A stretch of DNA of 64,000 nt from Crossaster papposus (GCA_037893245.1 JBAIAA010000665.1:310001-374000); one strand, 5' to 3'; shown: positions 11,666 to 24,239, counted from the first letter of the stretch. Made by a program: numbers and translations. Notes: generated from the sequence alone by a model not told the origin.

Positions 11666-12265
11666 CTCCCATTTCTTAAAATGTTTTATGGGTCATAAAC
11701 TACAACTGTGCCAAATTTCATGCTTCTATGAAAAATCACACAATTATTTCACATATCTGCCCCACTATTTTTTTTCTTCCAATGATAGTCAGCCGACCAT
11801 CATCGGAAATTGATACAAAAACAATACACTTTTTGTTTAAATGACCACACCATGTGCTTGAGACATTAACCAGTTCGCGCCGGATGACGAATATAAACGC
11901 CAAGTTTTCCCCAGATTCAAAACGGATGACGCATAAACACGCCACGAGAAAGGCCGGAAATGTCTGTCAGCAGCGAGCAAGGCCGGAAATGTGTGGGTGT
12001 GCTTCCCGGCCTGAACCTGCCTCGGATCGAGTTTCGTTAAAAATAATCATGCCCCTCGGCTCGGTGATGTTAAAATAATCCCGGCGCGAACTGGTTAACT
12101 AAGGTATTTCATAATAATTTGGTAGTTCTGTGTTTTGATGTTTGTTGTATTTTTATCTTTAATCTTTACAACCAAATCAAACAAATGCTTGTTTTTTAGA
12201 TTTTGTTGAATTGGAGTACTCATACCATTTTTTTCTTCTCTGCGTTATCTTTTTTTGCAATGCAG

Positions 12266-12481
12266 CACAAACTGACGTCAGCGGGCCCTGCTTGCCTCGC
12301 TTCTACTGCAACGAGTCCTCGACCCGCCCGGACCAGTCTATTTGTCCTGAGGGGTACTTCTGCCAGGGGACCACGTTTAACCCCGACCCGTGTCCAAGTG
12401 GAACATTCTCTAACGTCACTGGTCTGGCCGTTGCTTCGGAATGCCCGGATTGCACACCTTGGTTCTACTGTGAAGGAACTG
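12266..12481 (+). CDS. GCC2/GCC3-like domain exon, copy 7
   Basis: Protein as copy 1, with a silent TCC-to-TCT change at Ser25 that is shared only with copy 8. Splice sites intact. Confidence 0.8.
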
Positions 12482-12883
12482 GTAAACCTCCCCTTCCCCT
12501 CCCTCCAAAAAAGATCGTTGTAGAGCTGTGCATCGGGACCCGGTATTTGAGCAGATTCCAGGTGGACCGATCCGGCCTGTCAATCGAACAGAACGCTTTG
12601 ACCAAATAGATTACAACTTTTGGTCAAGTGACTTCAACCAGTTCGTGCCGGATGACGTATTTAAACGCAAAGTTTTTCCCAGATTTGAAACGGATGACGC
12701 ATAAACGCCAAGAGCAAGGCCAGAAATGCCTGTCAGCAGCGAGCAAGGCCGGAAATGCGTGGGTGTGCTTCCCGGTGCTATCGGCCTGAACCTGCCTCGG
12801 ATCGAGTTTCGTTAAAAATAATCCCGCGCGTCAGCTCGGTAATGTTAAAACAGTTGCTACAGTCGTAGTCCGCCATAACCTCG

Positions 12884-13373
12884 GTCAAACTCGTTCAAAC
12901 CCGTTCAAACCCGTTCAAACCCGTTCAAACCCGTTCAAACCCGTTCAAACCCGTTCAAACCCGTTCAAACCCGTTCAAACCCGTTCAAACCCGTTCAAAC
13001 CCGTTCAAACCCGTTCAAACCCGTTCAAACCCGTTCAAACCCGTTCAAACCCGTTCAAACCCGTTCAAACCCGTTCAAACCCGTTCAAACCCGTTCAAAC
13101 CCGTTCAAACCCGTTCAAACCCGTTCAAACCCGTTCAAACCCGTTCAAACCCGTTCAAACCCGTTCAAACCCGTTCAAACCCGTTCAAACCCGTTCAAAC
13201 CCGTTCAAACCCGTTCAAACCCGTTCAAACCCGTTCAAACCCGTTCAAACCCGTTCAAACCCGTTCAAACCCGTTCAAACCCGTTCAAACCCGTTCAAAC
13301 CCGTTCAAACCCGTTCAAACCCGTTCAAACCCGTTCAAACCCGTTCAAACCCGTTCAAACCCGTTCAAACCCG
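12884..13373 (+). repeat. Decamer minisatellite, block 8
   Basis: About 49 units, nearly all GTTCAAACCC. Confidence 0.97.
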
Positions 13374-13972
13374 CTCCATTTCTTAAAATGTTTTATGGGT
13401 CATAAACTACAACTGTGCCAAATTTCATGCTTCTATGAAAAATCCCACAATTATTTCACATATCTGCCCCACTATTTTTTTTCTTCCAATGATAGTCAGC
13501 CGACCATCGTCGGAAATTGATACAAAAACAATACACTTTTTGTTTAAATGACCACACCATGTGCTTGAGACATTAACCAGTTCGCGCCGGATGACGAATA
13601 TAAACGCCAAGTTTTCCCCAGATTCAAAACGGATGACGCATAAACACGCCACGAGAAAGGCCGGAAATGTCTGTCAGCAGCGAGCAAGGCCGGAAATGTG
13701 TGGGTGTGCTTCCCGGCCTGAACCTGCCTCGGATCGAGTTTCGTTAAAAATAATCATGCCCCTCGGCTCGGTGATGTTAAAATAATCCCGGCGCGAACTG
13801 GTTAACTAAGGTATTTCATAATAATTTGGTAGTTCTGTGTTTTGATGTTTGTTGTATTTTTATCTTTAATCTTTACAACCAAATCAAACAAATGCTTGTT
13901 TTTTAGATTTTGTTGAATTGGAGTACTCATACCATTTTTTTCTTCTCTGCGTTATCTTTTTTTGCAATGCAG

Positions 13973-14188
13973 CACAAACTGACGTCAGCGGGCCCTGCTT
14001 GCCTCGCTTCTACTGCAACGAGTCCTCGACCCGCCCGGACCAGTCTATTTGTCCTGAGGGGTACTTCTGCCAGGGGACCACGTTTAACCCCGACCCGTGT
14101 CCAAGTGGAACATTCTCTAACGTCACTGGTCTGGCCGTTGCTTCGGAATGCCCGGATTGCACACCTTGGTTCTACTGTGAAGGAACTG
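13973..14188 (+). CDS. GCC2/GCC3-like domain exon, copy 8
   Basis: Carries the same silent change as copy 7, so the two units are sister duplicates. Splice sites intact. Confidence 0.8.
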
Positions 14189-14589
14189 GTAAACCTCCCC
14201 TTCCCCTCCCTCCAAAAAAGATCGTTGTAGAGCTGTGCATCGGGACCCGGTATTTGAGCAGATTCCAGGTGGACCGATCCGGCCTGTCAATCGAACAGAA
14301 CGCTTTGACCAAATAGATTACAACTTTTGGTCAAGTGACTTCAACCAGTTCGTGCCGGATGACGTATTTAAACGCAAAGTTTTTCCCAGATTTGAAACGG
14401 ATGACGCATAAACGCCAAGAGCAAGGCCAGAAATGCCTGTCAGCAGCGAGCAAGGCCGGAAATGCGTGGGTGTGCTTCCCGGTGCTATCGGCCTGAACCT
14501 GCCTCGGATCGAGTTTCGTTAAAAATAATCCCGCGCGTCAGCTCGGTGATGTTAAAACAGTTGCTACAGTCGTAGTCCGCCATAACCTC

Positions 14590-14840
14590 GGTCAAACCCG
14601 TTCAAACCCGTTCAAACCCGTTCAAACCCGTTCAAACCCGTTCAAACCCGTTCAAACCCGTTCAAACCCGTTCAAACCCGTTCAAACCCGTTCAAACCCG
14701 TTCAAACCCGTTCAAACCCGTTCAAACCCGTTCAAACCCGTTCAAACCCGTTCAAACCCGTTCAAACCCGTTCAAACCCGTTCAAACCCGTTCAAACCCG
14801 TTCAAACCCGTTCAAACCCGTTCAAACCCGTTCAAACCCG
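14590..14840 (+). repeat. Decamer minisatellite, block 9
   Basis: About 25 uniform units. The right border is followed by TTTCTTGAAATG rather than TTTCTTAAAATG. Confidence 0.97.
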
Positions 14841-15439
14841 CTCCATTTCTTGAAATGTTTTATGGGTCATAAACTACAACTGTGCCAAATTTCATGCTTC
14901 TATGAAAAATCCCACAATTATTTCACATATCTGCCCCACTATTTTTTTTCTTCCAATGATAGTCAGCCGACCATCGTCGGAAATTGATACAAAAACAATA
15001 CACTTTTTGTTTAAATGACCACACCATGTGCTTGAGACATTAACCAGTTCGCGCCGGATGACGAATATAAACGCCAAGTTTTCCCCAGATTCAAAACGGA
15101 TGACGCATAAACACGCCACGAGAAAGGCCGGAAATGTCTGTCAGCAGCGAGCAAGGCCGGAAATGTGTGGGTGTGCTTCCCGGCCTGAACCTGCCTCGGA
15201 TCGAGTTTCGTTAAAAATAATCATGCCCCTCGGCTCGGTGATGTTAAAATAATCCCGGCGCGAACTGGTTAACAAAGGTATTTCATAATAATTTGGTAGT
15301 TCTGTGTTTTGATGTTTGTTGTATTTTTATCTTTAATCTTTACAACCAAATCAAACAAATGCTTGTTTTTAAGATTTTGTTGAATTGGAGTACTCATACC
15401 ATTTTTTTCTTCTCTGCGTTATCTTTTTTTGCAATGCAG

Positions 15440-15655
15440 CACAAACTGACGTCAGCGGGCCCTGCTTGCCTCGCTTCTACTGCAACGAGTCCTCGACCCG
15501 CCCGGACCAGTCCATTTGTCCTGAGGGGTACTTCTGCCAGGGGACCACGTTTAACCCCGACCCGTGTCCAAGTGGAACATTCTCTAACGTCACTGGTCTG
15601 GCCGTTGCTTCGGAATGCCCGGATTGCACACCTTGGTTCTACTGTGAAGGAACTG
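15440..15655 (+). CDS. GCC2/GCC3-like domain exon, copy 9
   Basis: Protein as copy 1. The intron upstream differs at two points: TTTTTAAG replaces TTTTTTAG, and GTTAACAAAGG replaces GTTAACTAAGG. It is the last copy followed by a satellite of the shortened (1.10 kb core) type's first example. Confidence 0.8.
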
Positions 15656-15938
15656 GTAAACCTCCCCTTCCCCTCCCTCCAAAAAAGATCGTTGTAGAGC
15701 TGTGCATCGGGACCCGGTATTTGAGCAGATTCCAGGTGGACCGATCCGGCCTGTCAATCGAACAGAACGCTTTGACCAAATAGATTACAACTTTTGGTCA
15801 AGTGACTTCAACCAGTTCGTGCCGGATGACGTATTTAAACGCAAAGTTTTTCCCAGATTTGAAACGGATGACGCATAAACGCCAAGAGCAAGGCCAGAAA
15901 TGCCTGTCAGCAGCGAGCAAGGCCGGAAATGCGTGGGT

Positions 15939-16149
15939 GTTCAAACCCGTTCAAACCCGTTCAAACCCGTTCAAACCCGTTCAAACCCGTTCAAACCCGT
16001 TCAAACCCGTTCAAACCCGTTCAAACCCGTTCAAACCCGTTCAAACCCGTTCAAACCCGTTCAAACCCGTTCAAACCCGTTCAAACCCGTTCAAACCCGT
16101 TCAAACCCGTTCAAACCCGTTCAAACCCGTTCAAACCCGTTCAAACCCG
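15939..16149 (+). repeat. Decamer minisatellite, block 10
   Basis: About 21 units, joined directly to GCGTGGGTG of the truncated MITE copy. The usual 120 bp that includes CAGTTGCTACAGTCG is missing. Confidence 0.97.
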
Positions 16150-16748
16150 CTCCATTTCTTGAAATGTTTTATGGGTCATAAACTACAACTGTGCCAAATT
16201 TCATGCTTCTATGAAAAATCCCACAATTATTTCACATATCTGCCCCACTATTTTTTTTCTTCCAATGATAGTCAGCCGACCATCGTCGGAAATTGATACA
16301 AAAACAATACACTTTTTGTTTAAATGACCACACCATGTGCTTGAGACATTAACCAGTTCGCGCCGGATGACGAATATAAACGCCAAGTTTTCCCCAGATT
16401 CAAAACGGATGACGCATAAACACGCCACGAGAAAGGCCGGAAATGTCTGTCAGCAGCGAGCAAGGCCGGAAATGTGTGGGTGTGCTTCCCGGCCTGAACC
16501 TGCCTCGGATCGAGTTTCGTTAAAAATAATCATGCCCCTCGGCTCGGTGATGTTAAAATAATCCCGGCGCGAACTGGTTAACTAAGGTATTTCATAATAA
16601 TTTGGTAGTTCTGTGTTTTGATGTTTGTTGTATTTTTATCTTTAATCTTTACAACCAAATCAAACAAATGCTTGTTTTTTAGATTTTGTTGAATTGGAGT
16701 ACTCATACCATTTTTTTCTTCTCTGCGTTATCTTTTTTTGCAATGCAG

Positions 16749-16964
16749 CACAAACTGACGTCAGCGGGCCCTGCTTGCCTCGCTTCTACTGCAACGAGTC
16801 CTCGACCCGCCCGGACCAGTCCATTTGTCCTGAGGGGTACTTCTGCCAGGGGACCACGTTTAACCCCGACCCGTGTCCAAGTGGAACATTCTCTAACGTC
16901 ACTGGTCTGGCCGTTGCTTCGGAATGCCCGGATTGCACACCTTGGTTCTACTGTGAAGGAACTG
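16749..16964 (+). CDS. GCC2/GCC3-like domain exon, copy 10
   Basis: Protein as copy 1, inside the shortened unit type. Splice sites intact. Confidence 0.8.
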
Positions 16965-17247
16965 GTAAACCTCCCCTTCCCCTCCCTCCAAAAAAGATCG
17001 TTGTAGAGCTGTGCATCGGGACCCGGTATTTGAGCAGATTCCAGGTGGACCGATCCGGCCTGTCAATCGAACAGAACGCTTTGACCAAATAGATTACAAC
17101 TTTTGGTCAAGTGACTTCAACCAGTTCGTGCCGGATGACGTATTTAAACGCAAAGTTTTTCCCAGATTTGAAACGGATGACGCATAAACGCCAAGAGCAA
17201 GGCCAGAAATGCCTGTCAGCAGCGAGCAAGGCCGGAAATGCGTGGGT

Positions 17248-17428
17248 GTTCAAACCCGTTCAAACCCGTTCAAACCCGTTCAAACCCGTTCAAACCCGTT
17301 CAAACCCGTTCAAACCCGTTCAAACCCGTTCAAACCCGTTCAAACCCGTTCAAACCCGTTCAAACCCGTTCAAACCCGTTCAAACCCGTTCAAACCCGTT
17401 CAAACCCGTTCAAACCCGTTCAAACCCG
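17248..17428 (+). repeat. Decamer minisatellite, block 11
   Basis: About 18 uniform units, with the same deleted left border as block 10. Confidence 0.97.
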
Positions 17429-18027
17429 CTCCATTTCTTAAAATGTTTTATGGGTCATAAACTACAACTGTGCCAAATTTCATGCTTCTATGAAAAATCC
17501 CACAATTATTTCACATATCTGCCCCACTATTTTTTTTCTTCCAATGATAGTCAGCCGACCATCGTCGGAAATTGATACAAAAACAATACACTTTTTGTTT
17601 AAATGACCACACCATGTGCTTGAGACATTAACCAGTTCGCGCCGGATGACGAATATAAACGCCAAGTTTTCCCCAGATTCAAAACGGATGACGCATAAAC
17701 ACGCCACGAGAAAGGCCGGAAATGTCTGTCAGCAGCGAGCAAGGCCGGAAATGTGTGGGTGTGCTTCCCGGCCTGAACCTGCCTCGGATCGAGTTTCGTT
17801 AAAAATAATCATGCCCCTCGGCTCGGTGATGTTAAAATAATCCCGGCGCGAACTGGTTAACTAAGGTATTTCATAATAATTTGGTAGTTCTGTGTTTTGA
17901 TGTTTGTTGTATTTTTATCTTTAATCTTTACAACCAAATCAAACAAATGCTTGTTTTTTAGATTTTGTTGAATTGGAGTACTCATACCATTTTTTTCTTC
18001 TCTGCGTTATCTTTTTTTGCAATGCAG

Positions 18028-18243
18028 CACAAACTGACGTCAGCGGGCCCTGCTTGCCTCGCTTCTACTGCAACGAGTCCTCGACCCGCCCGGACCAGTC
18101 CATTTGTCCTGAGGGGTACTTCTGCCAGGGGACCACGTTTAACCCCGACCCGTGTCCAAGTGGAACATTCTCTAACGTCACTGGTCTGGCCGTTGCTTCG
18201 GAATGCCCGGATTGCACACCTTGGTTCTACTGTGAAGGAACTG
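18028..18243 (+). CDS. GCC2/GCC3-like domain exon, copy 11
   Basis: Exon identical in protein to copy 1. Downstream intronic changes (GTCAAACGAACAG at about 18341 and GGATAACGC at about 18455) are shared with copy 14. They mark the left edge of the 5.5-kb higher-order repeat. Confidence 0.8.
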
Positions 18244-18644
18244 GTAAACCTCCCCTTCCCCTCCCTCCAAAAAAGATCGTTGTAGAGCTGTGCATCGGGA
18301 CCCGGTATTTGAGCAGATTCCAGGTGGACCGATCCGGCCTGTCAAACGAACAGAACGCTTTGACCAAATAGATTACAACTTTTGGTCAAGTGACTTCAAC
18401 CAGTTCGTGCCGGATGACGTATTTAAACGCAAAGTTTTTCCCAGATTTGAAACGGATAACGCATAAACGCCAAGAGCAAGGCCAGAAATGCCTGTCAGCA
18501 GCGAGCAAGGCCGGAAATGCGTGGGTGTGCTTCCCGGTGCTATCGGCCTGAACCTGCCTCGGATCGAGTTTCGTTAAAAATAATCCCGCGCGTCAGCTCG
18601 GTGATGTTAAAACAGTTGCTACAGTCGTAGTCCGCCATAACCTC

Positions 18645-18898
18645 GGTCAACCTCGGTCAAACTCGTTCAAACTCGTTCAAACTCGTTCAAACTCGTTCAA
18701 ACTCGTTCAAACTCGTTCAAACTCGTTCAAACTCGTTTGAACGGGTTTGAACGGGTTTGAACGGGTTTGAACGGGTTTGAACGGGTTTGAACGGGTTTGA
18801 ACGGGTTTGAACGGGTTTGAACGGGTTTGAACGGGTTTGAACGGGTTTGAACGGGTTTGAACGGGTTTGAACGGGTTTGAACGGGTTTGAACGGGTTT
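18645..18898. repeat. Decamer minisatellite, block 12, orientation flips at about 18735
   Basis: Nine or so GTTCAAACTC units run forward to about 18735. The sequence then turns into GGGTTTGAAC, the reverse complement, to 18898, where it abuts a minus-strand SINE. The junction CAAACTCGTTTGAACG is itself palindromic, so the block can fold on itself. Confidence 0.95.
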
Positions 18899-19112
18899 CA
18901 AATGAAGCGAAGAGTGTTACTGGGTTCTTTTACGTGCATTACACAACGCACGGGACCTACAGCTTTACGTCCCATCCGAAGGACGAAGCAATAGTGGTTT
19001 AATTGCCTTGCTTAAGGACACATGTGTCGACACCGGGACTCGAACCCACGCTCTGCGGAACAGAAATCCGAGTTCTTAACCGCCCGGTCACGACACTCCA
19101 ATGACCCGGCTA
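18899..19112 (-). mobile_element. tRNA-derived SINE, minus strand (copy 1)
   Basis: Read on the minus strand, a tRNA-like head (19025-19099) contains an A-box-like TGACCGGGCGG and a canonical B box GGTTCGAGTCC. After it come GTGTCCTTAAGCAAGGC and CCTTCGGATGGGACG, boxes seen in metazoan SINEs. The 3' tail ends ATTTGAAACCCGTTC and passes straight into the decamer minisatellite. Confidence 0.75.
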
Positions 19113-19177
19113 TAGTTATGTATTTCTGCTGTAATCACATCTAAATTTGAGATCTCCAATTCTCTAAATCCTACCAG

Positions 19178-19404
19178 GCACGTACCAGCCCTCCATGGCC
19201 GAGACAAACTGCGAGATCTGCCCCGAGTTTTTTTTCTGCATGGTCAACACCAGCGTGCCCGAGGATTGCAGTGCCTACTCCTACTGCCCACAGGGCTCCA
19301 TTGAGCCCACCCCATTGAGCCCACCCCTTGCCCTAATGGCACGTACACCATGGATGGCGTCCAGGGGCTGAAGCATGCGACGCAGTGCACCCAATGCCCA
19401 ACAG
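19178..19404 (+). pseudogene. Exon B, cysteine-rich domain, frameshifted (copy 1)
   Basis: The acceptor is CTAAATCCTACCAG and the donor is GTCGGT, phase 1 on both sides. The frame gives GTYQPSMAETNCEICPEF and then, after a lesion, CPNGTYTMDGVQGL and TQCTQCPTG. The lesion is a 14-bp tandem duplication of ATTGAGCCCACCCC at about 19299-19326, which shifts frame and leads to a stop. Without it the exon would be 213 bp (71 codons). Confidence 0.75.
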
Positions 19405-19753
19405 GTCGGTTTACTGTCAAGGAATAATTCGAACCAAACTATAGCTTGTTTGCTGAAACGTACTCTTTTTTAATTAGGTAATAAATCAGTGCGAGGACCC
19501 GGTTATTACTGCGTGATAATGACCGGGTTGGGGGATGACCGCTGGCAATGGATCGAGCCGAACTGTTATTACCTTTAATAAATACCTTTTTAACGAGAAC
19601 AATTGTGTGCAGAAGTCCTTTTTTTATCCTTATTTTGTTCTGCCAAATCCTTTCGATCCTACTTTTTCGCCTTGGTCTGCTTAATAAGAGCCTGCATCCT
19701 ATCCTGCATCCCATCTTGATTTATTGTTATATTTTATTGGTTTGATTCCTTAG

Positions 19754-19890
19754 GGAGTTACTGCCGAGGGGGTAGGATTGCAGGTCCCTGCACAGCAGGA
19801 TTCATCTGCTACTCTGGCTCTGACACCCCGACCCCCTACGGATCAGACCCAGTCGGGGGAGAGCTATGCCCTTTTGGCTGCTATGAGTTG
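19754..19890 (+). pseudogene. Exon C, cysteine-rich domain without donor (copy 1)
   Basis: The acceptor is GATTCCTTAG. Reading in phase 1 gives GSYCRGGRIAGPCTAGFICY, then a Gly/Asp/Pro-rich stretch to ELCPFGCYE. It is a tandem duplicate of exon D. Where D has its donor, C has lost about five bases (GCTATGAGTTGATAAC) and no GT border remains. Confidence 0.65.
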
Positions 19891-19917
19891 ATAACATTTA
19901 TTGGTTTCATCTTTCAG

Positions 19918-20057
19918 GGAGTTACTGCCGCGGTGGTTGGATTGCAGGTCCCTGCACGGCAGGATTCATCTGTTACTCTGGCTGTGACAGCCTGACCCCG
20001 ACGGATCAGACCCAGTCGTGGGAGAGGTATGCCCTAGCGGCTACTACTGCTTGGAAG
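19918..20057 (+). pseudogene. Exon D, cysteine-rich domain, one-base frameshift (copy 1)
   Basis: The acceptor is TTTCATCTTTCAG and the donor is GTAACT. The peptide begins GSYCRGGWIAGPCTAG and should end GEVCPSGYYCLEG. The frame breaks at CTGACCCCGACGG, where a fifth C would restore it, giving 141 bp (47 codons, phase 1-1). Confidence 0.7.
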
Positions 20058-20210
20058 GTAACTCAGTTTTTACACAAATGCTAGGTCTGTTAATTAATTT
20101 GTAATTTGAATATCTGTTTTTTTAATGTAGATGTACATGTATGTATTAAACAGGTCAGCTTCGGAAACTTTCAGCAAAAGCAAATGTTACTGTAAATACT
20201 GTATGTACCC

Positions 20211-20669
20211 GTTCACACCCGTTCACACCCGTTCACACCCGTTCACACCCGTTCACACCCGTTCAAACCCGTTCACACCCGTTCAAACCCGTTCACACCC
20301 GTTCAAACCCGTTCACACCCGTTCAAACCCGTTCAAACCCGTTCAAACCCGTTCAAACCCGTTCAAACCAGTTCAAACCAGTTCAAACCCGTTCAAACCC
20401 GTTCAAACCCGTTCAAACCCGTTCAAACCCGTTCAAACCCGTTCAAACCCGTTCAAACCCGTTCAAACCCGTTCAAACCCGTTCAAACCCGTTCACACCC
20501 GTTCACACCCGTTCAAACCCGTTCACACCCGTTCACACCCGTTCACACCCGTTCACACCCGTTCACACCCGTTCACACCCGTTCACACCCGTTCACACCC
20601 GTTCACACCCGTTCACACCCGTTCACACCCGTTCACACCCGTTCACACCCGTTCACACCCGTTCACACC
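20211..20669 (+). repeat. Decamer minisatellite, block 13, GTTCACACCC-rich
   Basis: About 46 units in a symmetric pattern: GTTCACACCC at both ends, mixed units next, and GTTCAAACCC (with two CAG variants) in the middle. It starts after TGTATGTACCC and ends inside a MITE that has lost its left end. Confidence 0.96.
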
Positions 20670-21053
20670 GGATGACGAATATAAACGCCAAGTTTTCCCC
20701 AGATTCAAAACGGATGACGCATAAACACGCCACGAGAAAGGCCGGAAATGTCTGTCAGCAGCGAGCAAGGCCGGAAATGTGTGGGTGTGCTTCCCGGCCT
20801 GAACCTGCCTCGGATCGAGTTTCGTTAAAAATAATCATGCCCCTCGGCTCGGTGATGTTAAAATAATCCCGGCGCGAACTGGTTAACTAAGGTATTTCAT
20901 AATAATTTGGTAGTTCTGTGTTTTGATGTTTGTTGTATTTTTATCTTTAATCTTTACAACCAAATCAAACAAATGCTTGTTTTTTAGATTTTGTTGAATT
21001 GGAGTACTCATACCATTTTTTTCTTCTCTGCGTTATCTTTTTTTGCAATGCAG

Positions 21054-21269
21054 CACAAACTGACGTCAGCGGGCCCTGCTTGCCTCGCTTCTACTGCAAC
21101 GAGTCCTCGACCCGCCCGGACCAGTCCATTTGTCCTGAGGGGTACTTCTGCCAGGGGACCACGTTTAACCCCGACCCGTGTCCAAGTGGAACATTCTCTA
21201 ACGTCACTGGTCTGGCCGTTGCTTCGGAATGCCCGGATTGCACACCTTGGTTCTACTGTGAAGGAACTG
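21054..21269 (+). CDS. GCC2/GCC3-like domain exon, copy 12
   Basis: Protein as copy 1. The upstream MITE has lost its left terminal repeat, and the satellite joins it directly at 20669. Confidence 0.8.
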
Positions 21270-21552
21270 GTAAACCTCCCCTTCCCCTCCCTCCAAAAAA
21301 GATCGTTGTAGAGCTGTGCATCGGGACCCGGTATTTGAGCAGATTCCAGGTGGACCGATCCGGCCTGTCAATCGAACAGAACGCTTTGACCAAATAGATT
21401 ACAACTTTTGGTCAAGTGACTTCAACCAGTTCGTGCCGGATGACGTATTTAAACGCAAAGTTTTTCCCAGATTTGAAACGGATGACGCATAAACGCCAAG
21501 AGCAAGGCCAGAAATGCCTGTCAGCAGCGAGCAAGGCCGGAAATGCGTGGGT

Positions 21553-21753
21553 GTTCAAACCAGTTCAAACCCGTTCAAACCCGTTCAAACCCGTTCAAAC
21601 CCGTTCAAACCCGTTCAAACCCGTTCAAACCCGTTCAAACCCGTTCAAACCCGTTCAAACCCGTTCAAACCCGTTCAAACCCGTTCAAACCCGTTCAAAC
21701 CCGTTCAAACCCGTTCAAACCCGTTCAAACCCGTTCAAACCCGTTCAAACCCG
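21553..21753 (+). repeat. Decamer minisatellite, block 14
   Basis: About 20 units with one GTTCAAACCA at the start and the deleted left border. Confidence 0.97.
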
Positions 21754-22352
21754 CTCCATTTCTTAAAATGTTTTATGGGTCATAAACTACAACTGTGCCA
21801 AATTTCATGCTTCTATGAAAAATCCCACAATTATTTCACATATCTGCCCCACTATTTTTTTTCTTCCAATGATAGTCAGCCGACCATCGTCGGAAATTGA
21901 TACAAAAACAATACACTTTTTGTTTAAATGACCACACCATGTGCTTGAGACATTAACCAGTTCGCGCCGGATGACGAATATAAACGCCAAGTTTTCCCCA
22001 GATTCAAAACGGATGACGCATAAACACGCCACGAGAAAGGCCGGAAATGTCTGTCAGCAGCGAGCAAGGCCGGAAATGTGTGGGTGTGCTTCCCGGCCTG
22101 AACCTGCCTCGGATCGAGTTTCGTTAAAAATAATCATGCCCCTCGGCTCGGTGATGTTAAAATAATCCCGGCGCGAACTGGTTAACTAAGGTATTTCATA
22201 ATAATTTGGTAGTTCTGTGTTTTGATGTTTGTTGTATTTTTATCTTTAATCTTTACAACCAAATCAAACAAATGCTTGTTTTTTAGATTTTGTTGAATTG
22301 GAGTACTCATACCATTTTTTTCTTCTCTGCGTTATCTTTTTTTGCAATGCAG

Positions 22353-22568
22353 CACAAACTGACGTCAGCGGGCCCTGCTTGCCTCGCTTCTACTGCAACG
22401 AGTCCTCGACCCGCCCGGACCAGTCCATTTGTCCTGAGGGGTACTTCTGCCAGGGGACCACGTTTAACCCCGACCCGTGTCCAAGTGGAACATTCTCTAA
22501 CGTCACTGGTCTGGCCGTTGCTTCGGAATGCCCGGATTACACACCTTGGTTCTACTGTGAAGGAACTG
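22353..22568 (+). CDS. GCC2/GCC3-like domain exon, copy 13, Cys63 lost
   Basis: TGC becomes TAC, so the motif CPDCTPW reads CPDYTPW. One of eight cysteines is lost, which should leave an unpaired cysteine if the domain forms four disulfides (inference). The change is shared with copy 16 at the equivalent place in the next higher-order repeat. Confidence 0.78.
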
Positions 22569-22851
22569 GTAAACCTCCCCTTCCCCTCCCTCCAAAAAAG
22601 ATCGTTGTAGAGCTGTGCATCGGGACCCGGTATTTGAGCAGATTCCAGGTGGACCGATCCGGCCTGTCAATCGAACAGAACGCTTTGACCAAATAGATTA
22701 CAACTTTTGGTCAAGTGACTTCAACCAGTTCGTGCCGGATGACGTATTTAAACGCAAAGTTTTTCCCAGATTTGAAACGGATGACGCATAAACGCCAAGA
22801 GCAAGGCCAGAAATGCCTGTCAGCAGCGAGCAAGGCCGGAAATGCGTGGGT

Positions 22852-23022
22852 GTTCAAACCCGTTCAAACCCGTTCAAACCCGTTCAAACCCGTTCAAACC
22901 CGTTCAAACCCGTTCAAACCCGTTCAAACCCGTTCAAACCCGTTCAAACCCGTTCAAACCCGTTCAAACCCGTTCAAACCCGTTCAAACCCGTTCAAACC
23001 CGTTCAAACCTGTTCAAACCCG
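22852..23022 (+). repeat. Decamer minisatellite, block 15
   Basis: About 17 units with a CCTGTTC variant in the penultimate unit and the deleted left border. Confidence 0.97.
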
Positions 23023-23621
23023 CTCCATTTCTTAAAATGTTTTATGGGTCATAAACTACAACTGTGCCAAATTTCATGCTTCTATGAAAAATCCCACAAT
23101 TATTTCACATATCTGCCCCACTATTTTTTTTCTTCCAATGATAGTCAGCCGACCATCGTCGGAAATTGATACAAAAACAATACACTTTTTGTTTAAATGA
23201 CCACACCATGTGCTTGAGACATTAACCAGTTCGCGCCGGATGACGAATATAAACGCCAAGTTTTCCCCAGATTCAAAACGGATGACGCATAAACACGCCA
23301 CGAGAAAGGCCGGAAATGTCTGTCAGCAGCGAGCAAGGCCGGAAATGTGTGGGTGTGCTTCCCGGCCTGAACCTGCCTCGGATCGAGTTTCGTTAAAAAT
23401 AATCATGCCCCTCGGCTCGGTGATGTTAAAATAATCCCGGCGCGAACTGGTTAACTAAGGTATTTCATAATAATTTGGTAGTTCTGTGTTTTGATGTTTG
23501 TTGTATTTTTATCTTTAATCTTTACAACCAAATCAAACAAATGCTTGTTTTTTAGATTTTGTTGAATTGGAGTACTCATACCATTTTTTTCTTCTCTGCG
23601 TTATCTTTTTTTGCAATGCAG

Positions 23622-23837
23622 CACAAACTGACGTCAGCGGGCCCTGCTTGCCTCGCTTCTACTGCAACGAGTCCTCGACCCGCCCGGACCAGTCCATTTG
23701 TCCTGAGGGGTACTTCTGCCAGGGGACCACGTTTAACCCCGACCCGTGTCCAAGTGGAACATTCTCTAACGTCACTGGTCTGGCCGTTGCTTCGGAATGC
23801 CCGGATTGCACACCTTGGTTCTACTGTGAAGGAACTG
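23622..23837 (+). CDS. GCC2/GCC3-like domain exon, copy 14
   Basis: Protein as copy 1. It carries the same downstream intronic variants as copy 11 and opens the second 5.5-kb repeat. Confidence 0.8.
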
Positions 23838-24239
23838 GTAAACCTCCCCTTCCCCTCCCTCCAAAAAAGATCGTTGTAGAGCTGTGCATCGGGACCCGGT
23901 ATTTGAGCAGATTCCAGGTGGACCGATCCGGCCTGTCAAACGAACAGAACGCTTTGACCAAATAGATTACAACTTTTGGTCAAGTGACTTCAACCAGTTC
24001 GTGCCGGATGACGTATTTAAACGCAAAGTTTTTCCCAGATTTGAAACGGATAACGCATAAACGCCAAGAGCAAGGCCAGAAATGCCTGTCAGCAGCGAGC
24101 AAGGCCGGAAATGCGTGGGTGTGCTTCCCGGTGCTATCGGCCTGAACCTGCCTCGGATCGAGTTTCGTTAAAAATAATCCCGCGCGTCAGCTCGGTGATG
24201 TTAAAACAGTTGCTACAGTCGTAGTCCGCCATAACCTCG

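Noticed and set aside
11204-11698. Long open frames of (VQTRSNPFKP) repeats through the satellite, as a repetitive protein gene
   Set aside because: A decamer read in three frames repeats every 30 bp with no stop on the plus strand, so any block is open by arithmetic. Block length and start vary and no conserved ends exist.
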